Source: an uncultured Lachnospiraceae bacterium
GTDB taxonomy: Bacteria > Bacillota > Clostridia > Lachnospirales > Lachnospiraceae
DNA: 64,000 nt
Assembly (NCBI GenBank): GCA_910577015.1
Contig: CAJTKU010000005.1
Span: 62,001-126,000, forward strand
Reading direction: 5' to 3'
Made by a program: the position numbers and the translations under genes. Positions 43,562 to 53,061 of the stretch are shown in pieces (position 1 is the first letter of the stretch; every line of letters starts with the position of its first letter). The notes under the pieces are model-generated. The model was not told the origin of the DNA and searched no databases. It was given only the letters and a program-made list of their open reading frames with translations.

Positions 43562-43994
43562 TGTCTGTTACCTCCACATTCTTTTTATTTTGAATGTCCG
43601 CAAAATCCGTCCTACATCATATGATTACAGTAGGAAAAAATACGCGCCACATAGTATAAAATTTAACATTGGATTAGATACAGTCTATGGTGCCGGAAGA
43701 ATGGGTAATGAGAATTTTGGAAGAAGGCGGCGTGACTACAGATTTTCGCTCTGTATGGCTGCTGGTATTTTGGGGAAGACTGACGAGGGGCGGTATGATT
43801 TTAACTCCTATGACAAATCATCATATGATGCACTTACCTCCCTGCCTGAATAACCTTCCGATTTTAGATTAATTAATAAACAGATTACTCAAAAATGAGT
43901 AAGCTTTGGCTTGGATAAAATTATTTGTTGCGAACATAGTATTTTCAAATGAAGAAGCTAAGATTTAAAGATTTTATGAAATTTTGAAAAAACA
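43562..43994. other. A/T-rich remnant region, no convincing gene
   Basis: About 430 bp between the TnpV remnant and the toxin-antitoxin locus. Two overlapping short plus-strand frames (43527-43853, 43687-43872) have no ribosome sites or recognised family. Probably debris of element ends. Confidence 0.35.
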
Positions 43995-44022
43995 TTGATA
44001 GAAAAATTTTATTTGGTAGAAT
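43995..44022 (+). promoter_or_regulatory. Promoter of the type III antitoxin RNA
   Basis: TTGATA (43995-44000) and TAGAAT (44017-44022) are 16 bases apart, placing the start at about 44030, just before the presumed antitoxin RNA. Confidence 0.65.
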
Positions 44023-44029
44023 ACTATTA

Positions 44030-44120
44030 AAGGAGAGTCCTGCCAATAAGTGGACGTTCAAAAAGCGTTAGCATCGCTGCGGTGACACAACATTCAAGGA
44101 CTATGGCAACATAGTCCTTG
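44030..44120 (+). ncRNA. Putative type III antitoxin RNA (ToxI-like) and its terminator
   Basis: A short transcribed stretch containing an AGCG-N7-CGCT stem, followed by a perfect 11-bp hairpin (44095-44105 with 44110-44120) and T-rich tail immediately before the toxin gene. Order promoter-RNA-terminator-toxin is that of ToxIN/AbiQ loci. Only one repeat unit is obvious; full systems often have two or more, so the RNA may be reduced. Confidence 0.55.
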
Positions 44121-44142
44121 AAATATTTTACAGGAGAATTTT

Positions 44143-44597
44143 ATGACACAGTTACCATTAAAAGTTTATCGGATAGATATGAAGTATATCCGGAATTTGC
44201 ATAATATTGACGATAGAATCTTTTCTGTATCGCCACAGATAGGGAAAGATGAACATCCTTTTCTTGGCATAATTATTATATGCAATGAACACAAGTATTG
44301 TGTACCCATGTAAAACCTAAGAAAAAACATGAAAAAATGCGTGATAAAATAGATTTCAAGAAAATTATACATAATGAATCTTTAATAGGCGTTTTAAATT
44401 TTAATCTTATGATACCTGTTGAAAATGCACAGATACAACGAATTGATACAAAAATCCGCAAACATGATAATAATGTTCTTTATCAGAAATATATTACTGG
44501 AGAGAATTTTTCCGCCAGAAAACAATGCTTGGATTTTAAACGGATGGAGTTGGAATGTGAAAAATATAATTTAAAAATAAAGAGAGGCGCAAAATAA
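44143..44597 (+). pseudogene. ToxN/AbiQ-like endoribonuclease toxin, frameshifted
   Basis: ATG at 44143 follows AGGAG. The first frame gives MTQLPLKVYRIDMKYIRNL and FLGIIIICNEHKYCVPM, then a stop at 44311. The continuation KPKKKHEKMRDKIDF and GVLNFNLMIPV is in another frame and ends at 44597. Together they match ToxN family proteins of type III toxin-antitoxin systems (about 150-170 residues). A one-base loss near 44310 explains the break. The toxin is probably inactive. Confidence 0.75.
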
Positions 44598-44820
44598 ACC
44601 TCTCTTTAAAGATATTACTAAATTTCTAATGAATCCTCCGCATCAACCCATCTTCTGCTTTGTTACAGTCTATCTGTAAAAAGTAGCCTGCATAAGTGTA
44701 TACGTCAATGCTATTATGGCGGATATTGTATGTTGCGTAAATCACATTCATTTTATTTGTCCTCTTTTCATTGATTTTTTGAAAGCATTTCAATCAGTTT
44801 ACCAATTCCCGTATATTTTG

Positions 44821-44829
44821 TGCTATAAT
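44821..44829 (+). promoter_or_regulatory. Extended -10 promoter before DUF3784
   Basis: TGCTATAAT is a perfect extended -10 box. The 220 bp upstream hold no strong -35 and no confident gene, though a short minus-strand reading begins with GAGG and ATG at 44751. Confidence 0.6.
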
Positions 44830-44897
44830 GTTTTATGTGATTTTGTTTCCCTTAAAAATCATCAAATCACAATCGGGATGTGTGGAGGCGGTGTAAA

Positions 44898-45209
44898 ATG
44901 AGTCCTGTTCAAATGATAATCGGCATTATATTTCTAGCATTGGGTATAGGAGCATTTGTTGTCAGCTATCTTCAATTTAAGGAAAAAGGATACCTTTTCA
45001 ATAATGCTTATATTTGGGCTTCACAAGAGGAGCGCAAACAGATGGATGAGAATAAAGAACTTAAAAAGCCTTATTATCGCCAATCCGGGACCGCATTTAT
45101 GTTAATCGGGTTCATACTCATTATAGATGCAGCCTATATCGCAACCGATTGGTTATCAACACGGAAGATAAAAGAGATAAAAATAACGCAGAATTGGGGA
45201 CTAAAATGA
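44898..45209 (+). CDS. DUF3784 membrane protein
   Basis: A 103-residue protein with two transmembrane segments (MIIGIIFLALGIGAFVVSYL and FMLIGFILIIDAAYIA) and a short basic tail. Fits DUF3784. GGAGG lies nine bases before the ATG at 44898. Its stop overlaps the next start, so it is now cotranslated with the DUF58 gene. Confidence 0.75.
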   Translation: MSPVQMIIGIIFLALGIGAFVVSYLQFKEKGYLFNNAYIWASQEERKQMDENKELKKPYYRQSGTAFMLIGFILIIDAAYIATDWLSTRKIKEIKITQNWGLK

Positions 45210-46372
45210 AGCTTCGCAGATGGATTTTACTTGCATTGTGGATAATATCGCTGGTAATCGTCAGTTTTTACGGCGGTGCGGTAAGCTACGGCCTTTTTTT
45301 CGGCGTAACCCTGCTTCCTGTCATTTCCCTGCTTTATCTGGTTTTTGTCTACCGTTGTTTTAAGCTTTACCAGAAAATTGAAAGCAGGAACATGGTGGCG
45401 GGTCAGCCGCAGCCGTATTATTTTGTGTTGCAGAACGATTCCTTTTTCGCCTTTACCAGCGTCAGCGTTAAACTGTTTTCTTCTTTTTCATATGTCGAAA
45501 AGCTTCCTGACGGCATTGAATATGAACTGCTGCCGGGGGATAAATTTACATATGAAACAAAGCTTGTATGCAAATACCGGGGAGAATATGAAGTAGGAAT
45601 AAAAGAAATTCTGATAACCGACTTTTTCCACCTGTTCCGGCTCCGCTATGCCGTTCCCAGCACCATCAAAGCGCTGGTTCTCCCCAGAATTGTACGGGTT
45701 AAGGAACTGGACTCCATTGCGGACATCCCTTTGCTATCCCAACAGGCGTCTGCCTTTATGCAGACAGAACCGGACAGCACGGTACGCGATTATATGGAAG
45801 GCGACGCCTTAAAACAAATCCACTGGAAAGCCTCTGCCCGCAGGCAGGCGTTAATGGTCAGGAATAAAACAGGCGAGGAGAAGCAGGGCATATCCATCCT
45901 GTGCGAATCCAAAAGATACAGCGACGACATAAAAGAGTATCTGCCCGTGGAAAATAAGATTTTGGAAACCCTGCTTGCAATTGGTTTCTTTTTTGCAGAT
46001 AAAAGCATTTCTTTTTCCGTATATTACGGGCAAAACGGCATTACCTGCCATTCTGTAAAAGGGATGAATGATTTTGACGCTTTTTACCAAAATACGGCGG
46101 CCATTTCCTTTGACAAGTCGGAAGACGCCCACGCCGTTTTGGCACGGGCAATGTCTACGGGAAGCTTCAGAAACAACAAGATTGTATTCTGCATACTCCA
46201 CACATGGGACGATTCCTTTGACAGCCTTACGGAGCAGTTGGTTTCGGAAGGCGTTATTGTGGTTGTTTATCTGGTTACGGAAGAAAATACAGATGACTGC
46301 CTGAAACAGAACAGCCTTCGGAAAAGAATAATGGTACTCCCGGTGGATTCTGAACTGGAAGGGAGGCTATGA
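45206..46372 (+). CDS. DUF58 domain membrane protein
   Basis: A 388-residue protein with two N-terminal transmembrane segments and a DUF58 domain (DYMEGDALKQIHWKASARR). In MoxR-type operons it is the membrane partner of the AAA+ ATPase. Here MoxR is at 34,589-35,521 on the opposite strand. Confidence 0.87.
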   Translation: MKLRRWILLALWIISLVIVSFYGGAVSYGLFFGVTLLPVISLLYLVFVYRCFKLYQKIESRNMVAGQPQPYYFVLQNDSFFAFTSVSVKLFSSFSYVEKLPDGIEYELLPGDKFTYETKLVCKYRGEYEVGIKEILITDFFHLFRLRYAVPSTIKALVLPRIVRVKELDSIADIPLLSQQASAFMQTEPDSTVRDYMEGDALKQIHWKASARRQALMVRNKTGEEKQGISILCESKRYSDDIKEYLPVENKILETLLAIGFFFADKSISFSVYYGQNGITCHSVKGMNDFDAFYQNTAAISFDKSEDAHAVLARAMSTGSFRNNKIVFCILHTWDDSFDSLTEQLVSEGVIVVVYLVTEENTDDCLKQNSLRKRIMVLPVDSELEGRL

Positions 46373-48660
46373 TGGGCAACCTGTTAAAAAACAAAGAAAA
46401 ATATATCTACCACCTGATACATGCTTTACTTCTGGTCTGCATTGCACTTTTTGGAGCAGGCAGTTTTGTGGGAATCGGAAACCCGAAAGTCCCCCACTTT
46501 TTGTGCGCCCTTTTTGTTATGATTTTGCTCACCGGCATATTGCTTTTACCTATAAAGGGCCGTCTGGTCTCACTGCTTTTTATTGCTGTTTTCCTATGTA
46601 TAACCGTTATGGCTGCCGGACTGCAGCAAAGTCTTTTGTTTCTTCAGACCTATTTTTCCTTTCTCACGGGAAGCGGCGGTCTGATAACAGAATGGATGCT
46701 AAGTTACGAATTATTGCAGGTTGTATTTATCTCCCTGCTGTGCTTCTCTATACAGATTCTTTTAGAAAAATATTATCCCTGTAAGGCAGTTTTTTCCGCC
46801 CTTTTATTTTCAGTACTTCTATTCTGTATGTTTGCAAAAAAAACATTGTCCCATGCAGGAGTTGTTTTTGTGCTTTTTTATATAGTACTGACCTGCGTAG
46901 AAGGGATACAGCTTAAGTGGGAAAAGACAAAAAACAAAGATGTAAAGGCTCATATGATATGGATTATGCCTTTTATAGCTGTTTACTTTATCCTGATGCT
47001 GATTATGCCTGCCCCCAAAAAGCCTTACGACTGGCAGTTTGTAAAAAATGCCTTTACCCGGATACGGGAATCTTTTATGAACCTGACCTGGAATATTTTT
47101 CAAGGCGGAAACGACGACTTTGATATGTCCTTAAGCGGATTTTCGGAGGACGGGGTTTTGTCCGGCAATGTCACAAAAGACGACCGGTTAATTATGACCG
47201 TTCAGGGTCAGGACAGCTTACGGACAAATGTATACCTGACAGGAAGGATATTTGATACCTTTGACGGACGGCAATGGACGCAGGAAAACCATGATGCTTC
47301 TTCCGTTTACCTGTCAGACACAGCCGAAACACGCTCTGCAGTACAGGCCTACAACAAGGATTTGACGCGGGATTACCTTTACAAGACTGCCCTCACTATC
47401 CGTTACCGCTATTTTCACACTTCTTATCTTTTTGTCCCGTTAAAAACGGACAATATCACAAATAATAACCGAAGCCTGTCCCTCACCCCGGATGGCAGCA
47501 GCCTGCTTTTTGATAAGAAGATGGGCTTTGGGACGGAATATGAAGTGTCCTATTACCAGTTAAATGTGGATTCTGAAGCGTTTTATCACTTTCTGGAATC
47601 CGCTTCAGACCTGCCCGGTTTACAGACGGCGGATGACAATGAACAGTATGTCCGAAATATTTATGACACTTATCTAGGCGAAGTGATTCTTTCCGATGAA
47701 GTAAAAGACTATCTGGAAACCGTTACAAAGGACGCCGCAAATGACCTGGACAGACTGCGGCTTATAGAAAGGGAGCTTTCCTCTTTTTCCTACAACCTGA
47801 CTCCCGGCCTGCTGCCGGATTCCGTTACCGATGCCGGCACATTTCTGGATTACTTCCTGCTGGAAAACAGACAGGGCTACTGCTCTCATTTTGCGTCTGC
47901 CTTTGTCCTCTTAGCAAGGGCGGAAGGCTTTCCGGCCCGGTACGTGCAGGGATTTTGCGTTCCGGTAAAGGATAACAGCGAAACCCCCGTTTATTCCTAC
48001 ATGGCCCATGCATGGCCGGAGGTCTATATTGATAACGTGGGCTGGATACCCTTTGAACCCACGCCGGGATATGCGGCGGTACGCTACACCCCATGGGAAA
48101 CCAGCCGGGGTAATGTCTATCTGCCCCTTGATGAAAGGATTCCCAGACCGGAAGAAAGCACAGTCCCTGCGGAAACATTGCCTGACGCAAATCCGGCAGA
48201 AGAGGAACCGCAAAATAACGGGCATTTCCTTCGGACAGCCGCCTGTGCTTTCTTAACAGTTCTGGCACTATGCCTGATATTGCTTGTAACAGAGCGTTTT
48301 TGGAAAAAGCGCCGTTACCGGAAAATGACGCTTTCAGATAAATTCCGCGCAGAGATTTCCTGCAACCTGAAACTCCTCTCATGGCTTGGACTGCGCAGAA
48401 GCGCCATGGAGACGCTTCAGGAATTTCAGGAACGCGCTTCCGCTTTCTGTCTGTCAGAAAAAAACGCCTGTGGCGCTGCCCTGCAATTTTTAAGCTGCTA
48501 TGAGGCTTTCCTATATGGCACGGCAGAAATAACAGCGGAAACGATACAGGAAACCAGACAGGAAAGAAAATTGCTTCTTGCTTCCTTAAAAGAAAAAAGC
48601 GCTTTACGGTATTATCTTTTTAATATTGTCAGCCTGTTTTTTCCGTTCACATATTCATAA
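46369..48660 (+). CDS. TgpA-like transglutaminase membrane protein
   Basis: A 763-residue protein: about six transmembrane segments in the first 220 residues, an extracellular region, and a transglutaminase-like domain with Cys505 (QGYCSHFA), His547 (YMAHAWPEVYI) and an acidic third residue Glu563 in FEPTPG, where Asp is usual. One more transmembrane segment lies at about 622-642, before a cytoplasmic DUF4129-like tail. Overlaps the DUF58 gene by 4 bases. Confidence 0.88.
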   Translation: MMGNLLKNKEKYIYHLIHALLLVCIALFGAGSFVGIGNPKVPHFLCALFVMILLTGILLLPIKGRLVSLLFIAVFLCITVMAAGLQQSLLFLQTYFSFLTGSGGLITEWMLSYELLQVVFISLLCFSIQILLEKYYPCKAVFSALLFSVLLFCMFAKKTLSHAGVVFVLFYIVLTCVEGIQLKWEKTKNKDVKAHMIWIMPFIAVYFILMLIMPAPKKPYDWQFVKNAFTRIRESFMNLTWNIFQGGNDDFDMSLSGFSEDGVLSGNVTKDDRLIMTVQGQDSLRTNVYLTGRIFDTFDGRQWTQENHDASSVYLSDTAETRSAVQAYNKDLTRDYLYKTALTIRYRYFHTSYLFVPLKTDNITNNNRSLSLTPDGSSLLFDKKMGFGTEYEVSYYQLNVDSEAFYHFLESASDLPGLQTADDNEQYVRNIYDTYLGEVILSDEVKDYLETVTKDAANDLDRLRLIERELSSFSYNLTPGLLPDSVTDAGTFLDYFLLENRQGYCSHFASAFVLLARAEGFPARYVQGFCVPVKDNSETPVYSYMAHAWPEVYIDNVGWIPFEPTPGYAAVRYTPWETSRGNVYLPLDERIPRPEESTVPAETLPDANPAEEEPQNNGHFLRTAACAFLTVLALCLILLVTERFWKKRRYRKMTLSDKFRAEISCNLKLLSWLGLRRSAMETLQEFQERASAFCLSEKNACGAALQFLSCYEAFLYGTAEITAETIQETRQERKLLLASLKEKSALRYYLFNIVSLFFPFTYS

Positions 48661-50699
48661 CGGACATCATCCATCCGTTTTTTGACAAGGTAAATGCCAA
48701 GGCCGCCTTCCTTTCTGTCCTCCAGCAGCTCGCTTACATCCGGGTCGGGTCTTTGCAGGGGGTCGTAAGGGATTCCGTCGTCCTCAAAATACAGGCTGGC
48801 TTCCCCGTTTACAACCCTGCACCCCACCGTGACTTCCTTTGCCCCGCTGTAATAACAGATATTGGAAAAAATTTCATCCATTGCCATTCTGAGTTTGGCG
48901 GAAGATTTTCGGGAAAAGGAAGCTTCTTCCAAAATTTCCTCCACAAAATTATTAAATCCCCATATGTACGTCATATCAGGAACACCGGTTTTGGTGCGGT
49001 ATCCGTTTCCGCTATAGCGAAATGAAAGCATGGTGATATCGTCAAACTGCTCCGCGTTTCCCTGAAATGCTTCTATGTCCGATTGGATGGCGGACAATAC
49101 TTTCCCGGGCGCAAGCTCCGGGTTTTTATTTAGGGCGCATAACAGCCTTTCTTCCCCGTAAAGCCGTCCTTTTTCGTCATTTGCTTCCGTCACCCCGTCC
49201 GTATACAGAAACAGCATATCTCCCGGACTTAAGTATAATTCGCGCTGGGTGTACTGTGTATCTTCCATCCCTGCAAGCACAAAGCCCCCCTGTTCTTTTA
49301 AATATACATAGCTTCCGTCTTTTTTCTTTAAGAGCGGTCTGGTATGTCCCGCGTTGACATACACCAGTCTGCCCGTGGATATGGTCAGGATGCCCATCCA
49401 TGCCGTGACAAACATGTTGTTTTTATTATCCCGGCACAAGCCTTCATTGGCGTCCGTAAATGCTTCTGCCGCAGACGCTGTATTTCCCGTCCTGTTCTTT
49501 AACAAGGTCTTCGCCACCACCATAAACAGCGCCGCCGGCACTCCCTTACCCGACACGTCCGCCACTAAAAAAGCCAGCCTGTCCTCATCCAGCAGGAAGA
49601 AATCGTAAAAATCTCCCCCCACTTCTTTTGCGGGCCTCATACGTGCGCACAAATCAAATTCCCGCCTGTCCGCTAAAACCTTGCCCGCATCGGGCAGCAT
49701 ATCCGTCTGCATTCTGGAAGCCACCATCAGTTCCGTTCTGATGCGTTCTTTTTCCGCTGTAATCAGGGTAATATCATCGATATAATGCTCCACATCCTGC
49801 ATCATTTTTAAAAAGGCGGACGCCAGATATCCTGTTTCTCCGGGAAGACCGCCCAGCCTGCCGCATTTATCCATGGCTTCGGTTTTTATCTGCTCCGGTT
49901 TTTCCATATCCGCATAGTCCCTTGCAATTCCTGCCAGCTTTTCAATCGGTACGGTAATATTCCTTTCCAGATACCAGAGGAACACTATGGACAGCCCGCA
50001 TAAAAGGAAAAAGTCTGCCGACACCCTGATGCATACCCTGTTCCAAAGCTGAACGGCATCTTTTACATAATGATACATTTCCCAGTAAGAAGATATTCCC
50101 ATAAACAAGGCGGAAATCACGCTGAGAACCAGAAATATCAGGACAAAGCGCACATTCAGGGTAAGAGCCTGCTTTTTTCCCTGCTTTCCTGCCATGTTTC
50201 CCAAAATTAGGATGGGAATGCCCAGCACCATGGAAAACATCAGGTTATTGAGAAATAAAAGGAGGGTATCCTGGGAAAGAAACCTGCCGAGCCCCAGCCC
50301 TTCCAACATCACACCCAGCGCCACCGCCATAAACAGGGCGTCCGTAAATATAATCCCTATGTATTTAATAATATGGCGCACACTGTTAAGGCGGATATCC
50401 AAATCCTTGTGTTTTCCTATTCCATACCACATCAGGCAGGGCAGCCAGCCATACAAAAACTGCGCTGCAAATCCATATCCACACACCTTAAGCGGATATC
50501 CCGAAATAATATCTGCGGCCAGATTTCCCACCGCACACCCTAATGCGCCCGGCGTACCGAACAATAAGCCAAAAGCGGGCGGCAGCGCGCCCGCAGGCCG
50601 CACCTCCGTCAATCCCGTCAGTCCAAATAATCTCCGAAACGGCATTGTAATGATAAAGAAAAGACATGCCGTGAAAAAAAATCTCGTTGCTTTCTTCAT
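48612..50699 (-). CDS. SpoIIE-type phosphatase fused to an RsbW-like kinase, membrane-bound
   Basis: A 695-residue protein. Residues 1-250 are membrane-spanning and related to the neighbouring 50,696-51,274 protein. A HAMP-like segment follows, then a PP2C/SpoIIE domain (EVGGDFYDFF, LVADVSGKGVPAALFM, DGVTEANDEKG, EQFDDITML), then an HATPase domain (MAMDEIFSNICYYSG, GLGIYLVKKRMD). Phosphatase and anti-sigma kinase in one chain could set the phosphorylation state of the STAS protein at 52,675. Its 3' end converges with the transglutaminase gene (49-base overlap). Confidence 0.88.
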   Translation of the reverse strand: MKKATRFFFTACLFFIITMPFRRLFGLTGLTEVRPAGALPPAFGLLFGTPGALGCAVGNLAADIISGYPLKVCGYGFAAQFLYGWLPCLMWYGIGKHKDLDIRLNSVRHIIKYIGIIFTDALFMAVALGVMLEGLGLGRFLSQDTLLLFLNNLMFSMVLGIPILILGNMAGKQGKKQALTLNVRFVLIFLVLSVISALFMGISSYWEMYHYVKDAVQLWNRVCIRVSADFFLLCGLSIVFLWYLERNITVPIEKLAGIARDYADMEKPEQIKTEAMDKCGRLGGLPGETGYLASAFLKMMQDVEHYIDDITLITAEKERIRTELMVASRMQTDMLPDAGKVLADRREFDLCARMRPAKEVGGDFYDFFLLDEDRLAFLVADVSGKGVPAALFMVVAKTLLKNRTGNTASAAEAFTDANEGLCRDNKNNMFVTAWMGILTISTGRLVYVNAGHTRPLLKKKDGSYVYLKEQGGFVLAGMEDTQYTQRELYLSPGDMLFLYTDGVTEANDEKGRLYGEERLLCALNKNPELAPGKVLSAIQSDIEAFQGNAEQFDDITMLSFRYSGNGYRTKTGVPDMTYIWGFNNFVEEILEEASFSRKSSAKLRMAMDEIFSNICYYSGAKEVTVGCRVVNGEASLYFEDDGIPYDPLQRPDPDVSELLEDRKEGGLGIYLVKKRMDDVRYEYVNGKNRLTILKR

Positions 50700-51274
50700 T
50701 TTTTCCTCATTTCCGCGCTGTTTTTCCGGCGCATTTTTTTCCCCGGCGGTGGGCAGCAATCCACATTAATTCCCTCTGATGTAAGGATAATTATAATGGG
50801 CATACCCAATCCGATGGAAAATCCCAAATTGTTAAAAAACACAATAATAAATATCTGCTCCATCCAGACGCCCTGCAGGACATACAGACCAAAGAACAGT
50901 ATCGATGCCACCGTCACGGCGCTTACTGCGGAGATTGCGATGTATTTTATAATATTTTTGCCGCTGTGCAGGTTTGGCTTTTCCTCCGAACGTAAATACC
51001 ACAGTCGATACGGCAGATAAGCTGCCGTAAAATTGCCGATAACGCCCAGCACAGAACCTGCCGAAAGGGTTCCTGCCATATCCGCCAGAAGATTGCCGAT
51101 ACCACAGGCAAGAGCCCCCACAGGACCAAAAAGCAGGCCTGCTGCCGGCGGAATGGCATTGACAGGCCTCACCTCCGTCAATCCCTCCACCAGCACCATA
51201 ACCTTAAAGGAAATGCCAAGCACCAAAAAGGCCGCCAGCGTAAGAAAAAACTGCTTTGTTTTACTAAGACGCAT
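50696..51274 (-). CDS. Polytopic membrane protein (ECF-S-like)
   Basis: A 192-residue protein with about five transmembrane segments. GLTEVRPVNAIPPAAGLLFG is nearly the same as GLTEVRPAGALPPAFGLLFG in the following phosphatase, and the conserved N-L-L-A-D and NNLGFS positions also match. Overlaps the phosphatase by 4 bases. May sense a ligand or form a complex with it. Confidence 0.65.
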   Translation of the reverse strand: MRLSKTKQFFLTLAAFLVLGISFKVMVLVEGLTEVRPVNAIPPAAGLLFGPVGALACGIGNLLADMAGTLSAGSVLGVIGNFTAAYLPYRLWYLRSEEKPNLHSGKNIIKYIAISAVSAVTVASILFFGLYVLQGVWMEQIFIIVFFNNLGFSIGLGMPIIIILTSEGINVDCCPPPGKKMRRKNSAEMRKK

Positions 51275-52184
51275 TCTGTTTTTCCCTCCTTTCCCCTTCC
51301 TGTTTTTTTCTTTCTAAAAAGGTAAGCCCTGCCACAATCGCCCCCACGGCAATGATAAGCGCTCCCGCTATGGAAGACGCCGTAACGTTTTCCCCTCCCC
51401 CGTATGCAGCAGGCAGCAGGACCGACAATCCCAGCGTCACAATGGGTTCTGTAGACGCTATAACGGTAACGCTGATTGCATCCGAATACTTTTGGGAAAA
51501 CATCAGGACAATATAGGCATATGCCTTGGCAAAAAACGCAAGGATAATAATGTTGGAAAGCAATTCCCTTGTGTATGTAATCCCCCAAAAGGTTGACGCA
51601 TCTTCAATATACCAGAGTATAAAACCAATCAGGGCGGTAAAAAACATCTGCACAATACAGATTAAAACCGGCTCCTCCTGCTTGGCATACCTGTCCACCG
51701 CTATGGTATACACAGCAGAAAAAAAACATCCGGCAAGCATATACAGCGAACCCGTATTATAAAAACCGCTTACCGTAAAGCCGGTGCTGACGCATAGGCC
51801 TGCTCCGATGATGAATGCGCCCAACACATTGTTTCTTGTGGGCTTCTGATGCAAAAACAATAACAAAACCGGCACGAGGATAATGGTCAGCGCCGCAAGA
51901 AAACTTGCGTTTGCCGGTGCAAGCCGGGAAATACCTGCCTTTTCCGTAAGAAGGTTCATGGTCAGAATAAGGGAAAGCAAAAAACCTTTTATCCAGACGC
52001 TCTTTTTTAATTTTTTTAACTGCCGCCAGAAGATTGCTGCCATAAGCGCAGCCGCAATGCCGCAGGTCAGCGTCAGATACGCGTAGGAAGAAAAATCATC
52101 GGGCAGGTTTTTGATAAACAAATAGGATGCCGCCCAGCACAGGGTAATGGAGAGCAACAGAATATTACTTTCTTTCTTAGTCAT
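51264..52184 (-). CDS. EamA/DMT family transporter
   Basis: A 306-residue protein with ten transmembrane segments in two EamA repeats (LLSITLCWAASYLFIKNLP, and a second half with SVTVIASTEPIVTLGLSVLL). Drug/metabolite transporter family; substrate unknown. Overlaps its neighbours on both sides. Confidence 0.87.
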   Translation of the reverse strand: MTKKESNILLLSITLCWAASYLFIKNLPDDFSSYAYLTLTCGIAAALMAAIFWRQLKKLKKSVWIKGFLLSLILTMNLLTEKAGISRLAPANASFLAALTIILVPVLLLFLHQKPTRNNVLGAFIIGAGLCVSTGFTVSGFYNTGSLYMLAGCFFSAVYTIAVDRYAKQEEPVLICIVQMFFTALIGFILWYIEDASTFWGITYTRELLSNIIILAFFAKAYAYIVLMFSQKYSDAISVTVIASTEPIVTLGLSVLLPAAYGGGENVTASSIAGALIIAVGAIVAGLTFLERKKQEGERREKQNAS

Positions 52185-52662
52185 ATGCCCCTCCTCCTTC
52201 CTGTGACGGACTTTCCTCCAACATACCGCCGTAATAAGTAAAAAAAATCGTCCGCTCCTCCATCATAATGGTATTTTGGTTCAGTTCCAAAAGCACTTCC
52301 TCCATAATGGCGCGGATATCTGTCTCACATGCTCCCCTAAAGTAATACACCAGCGTATTTTCCTGTGTGAGCATATATTTCTCATCCACCCATCCGCCCT
52401 GGGCTTCTATAATGGTGTATCCTGTAACGTATTTTGTGCAGATGGCATTTATCGTTTGTTTTGCTTCCTGTGTGGATATTGTCTGGTTATAGGTGTCCTT
52501 ATCGTTTAAACCGATATAAAGAACGTATTCTGTTGCCTGCTCCAACCCTGCATTCTCATTTGGTGCATCAGGGGAAACACATCCGCCCATCATGTCAGCC
52601 AACAGAATGCAGATGCAGGCAAAAAAAAATTTCATTTTTTGGATATTTTTCCTTTTTTTCAT
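52177..52662 (-). CDS. DUF3574-like lipoprotein
   Basis: A 161-residue protein with a signal peptide and lipobox MMGGC, then YVLYIGLNDKDTYNQTIS and AQGGWVDEKYMLTQENTL, matching DUF3574. Would be anchored on the outer face of the membrane. Between the STAS and transporter genes. Confidence 0.7.
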   Translation of the reverse strand: MKKRKNIQKMKFFFACICILLADMMGGCVSPDAPNENAGLEQATEYVLYIGLNDKDTYNQTISTQEAKQTINAICTKYVTGYTIIEAQGGWVDEKYMLTQENTLVYYFRGACETDIRAIMEEVLLELNQNTIMMEERTIFFTYYGGMLEESPSQEGGGAYD

Positions 52663-52674
52663 ATTTCCTCCTTT

Positions 52675-52980
52675 TTACAAAATAGTTAAAATATTTGCAA
52701 AACCTGTAATGATGAATACTTCCATAACCTCCTCATTTACATTTCTGATTTCCATTGTACCCTGCTTCTTCATGATTTTGGACGCTGACAGCAGTACACG
52801 GAGCCCTGCGGAAGACAAATACTCCAGTTTTGCAAAATCAAACCTCAAATCCACAATTCCTTCCAGATTTTTCTTTAATTCTTCTTCCAGCTTTGGTGAT
52901 GTGGAGGACTCCAGCCTGCCGCCCAGTTTTACATTAAGTGTCTCCTGATTTTTTTCTGTTTCTATGGTAAGGTTGTCCAT
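52675..52980 (-). CDS. STAS-domain anti-sigma factor antagonist
   Basis: A 101-residue STAS protein with KLEYLSSAGLRVLLSASKI, including the Ser that is phosphorylated in SpoIIAA/RsbV proteins. It likely is the substrate of the kinase/phosphatase fusion encoded four genes downstream. The start at 52980 follows AGGAGG. Confidence 0.87.
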   Translation of the reverse strand: MDNLTIETEKNQETLNVKLGGRLESSTSPKLEEELKKNLEGIVDLRFDFAKLEYLSSAGLRVLLSASKIMKKQGTMEIRNVNEEVMEVFIITGFANILTIL

Positions 52981-53061
52981 TTTTTTATTCCTCCTTTTTT
53001 CAGTGTCGCACATTCCTTCAAATCCGCTCTGCAAAATCCCATAATCTTACGGAAGTTCTTC

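Noticed and set aside
43687..43872. A 61-codon plus-strand open frame after the TnpV remnant
   Set aside because: No ribosome site or family. Probably element debris.
44624..44751. Short minus-strand reading from ATG 44751 behind GAGG (MNVIYATYNIRHN)
   Set aside because: It resembles a small element-borne protein, but I could not fix its stop with confidence and it is below 60 codons.
46819..48382. Several minus-strand open frames opposite the transglutaminase gene
   Set aside because: Antisense shadows; the plus-strand gene has the domains, start site and coupling.
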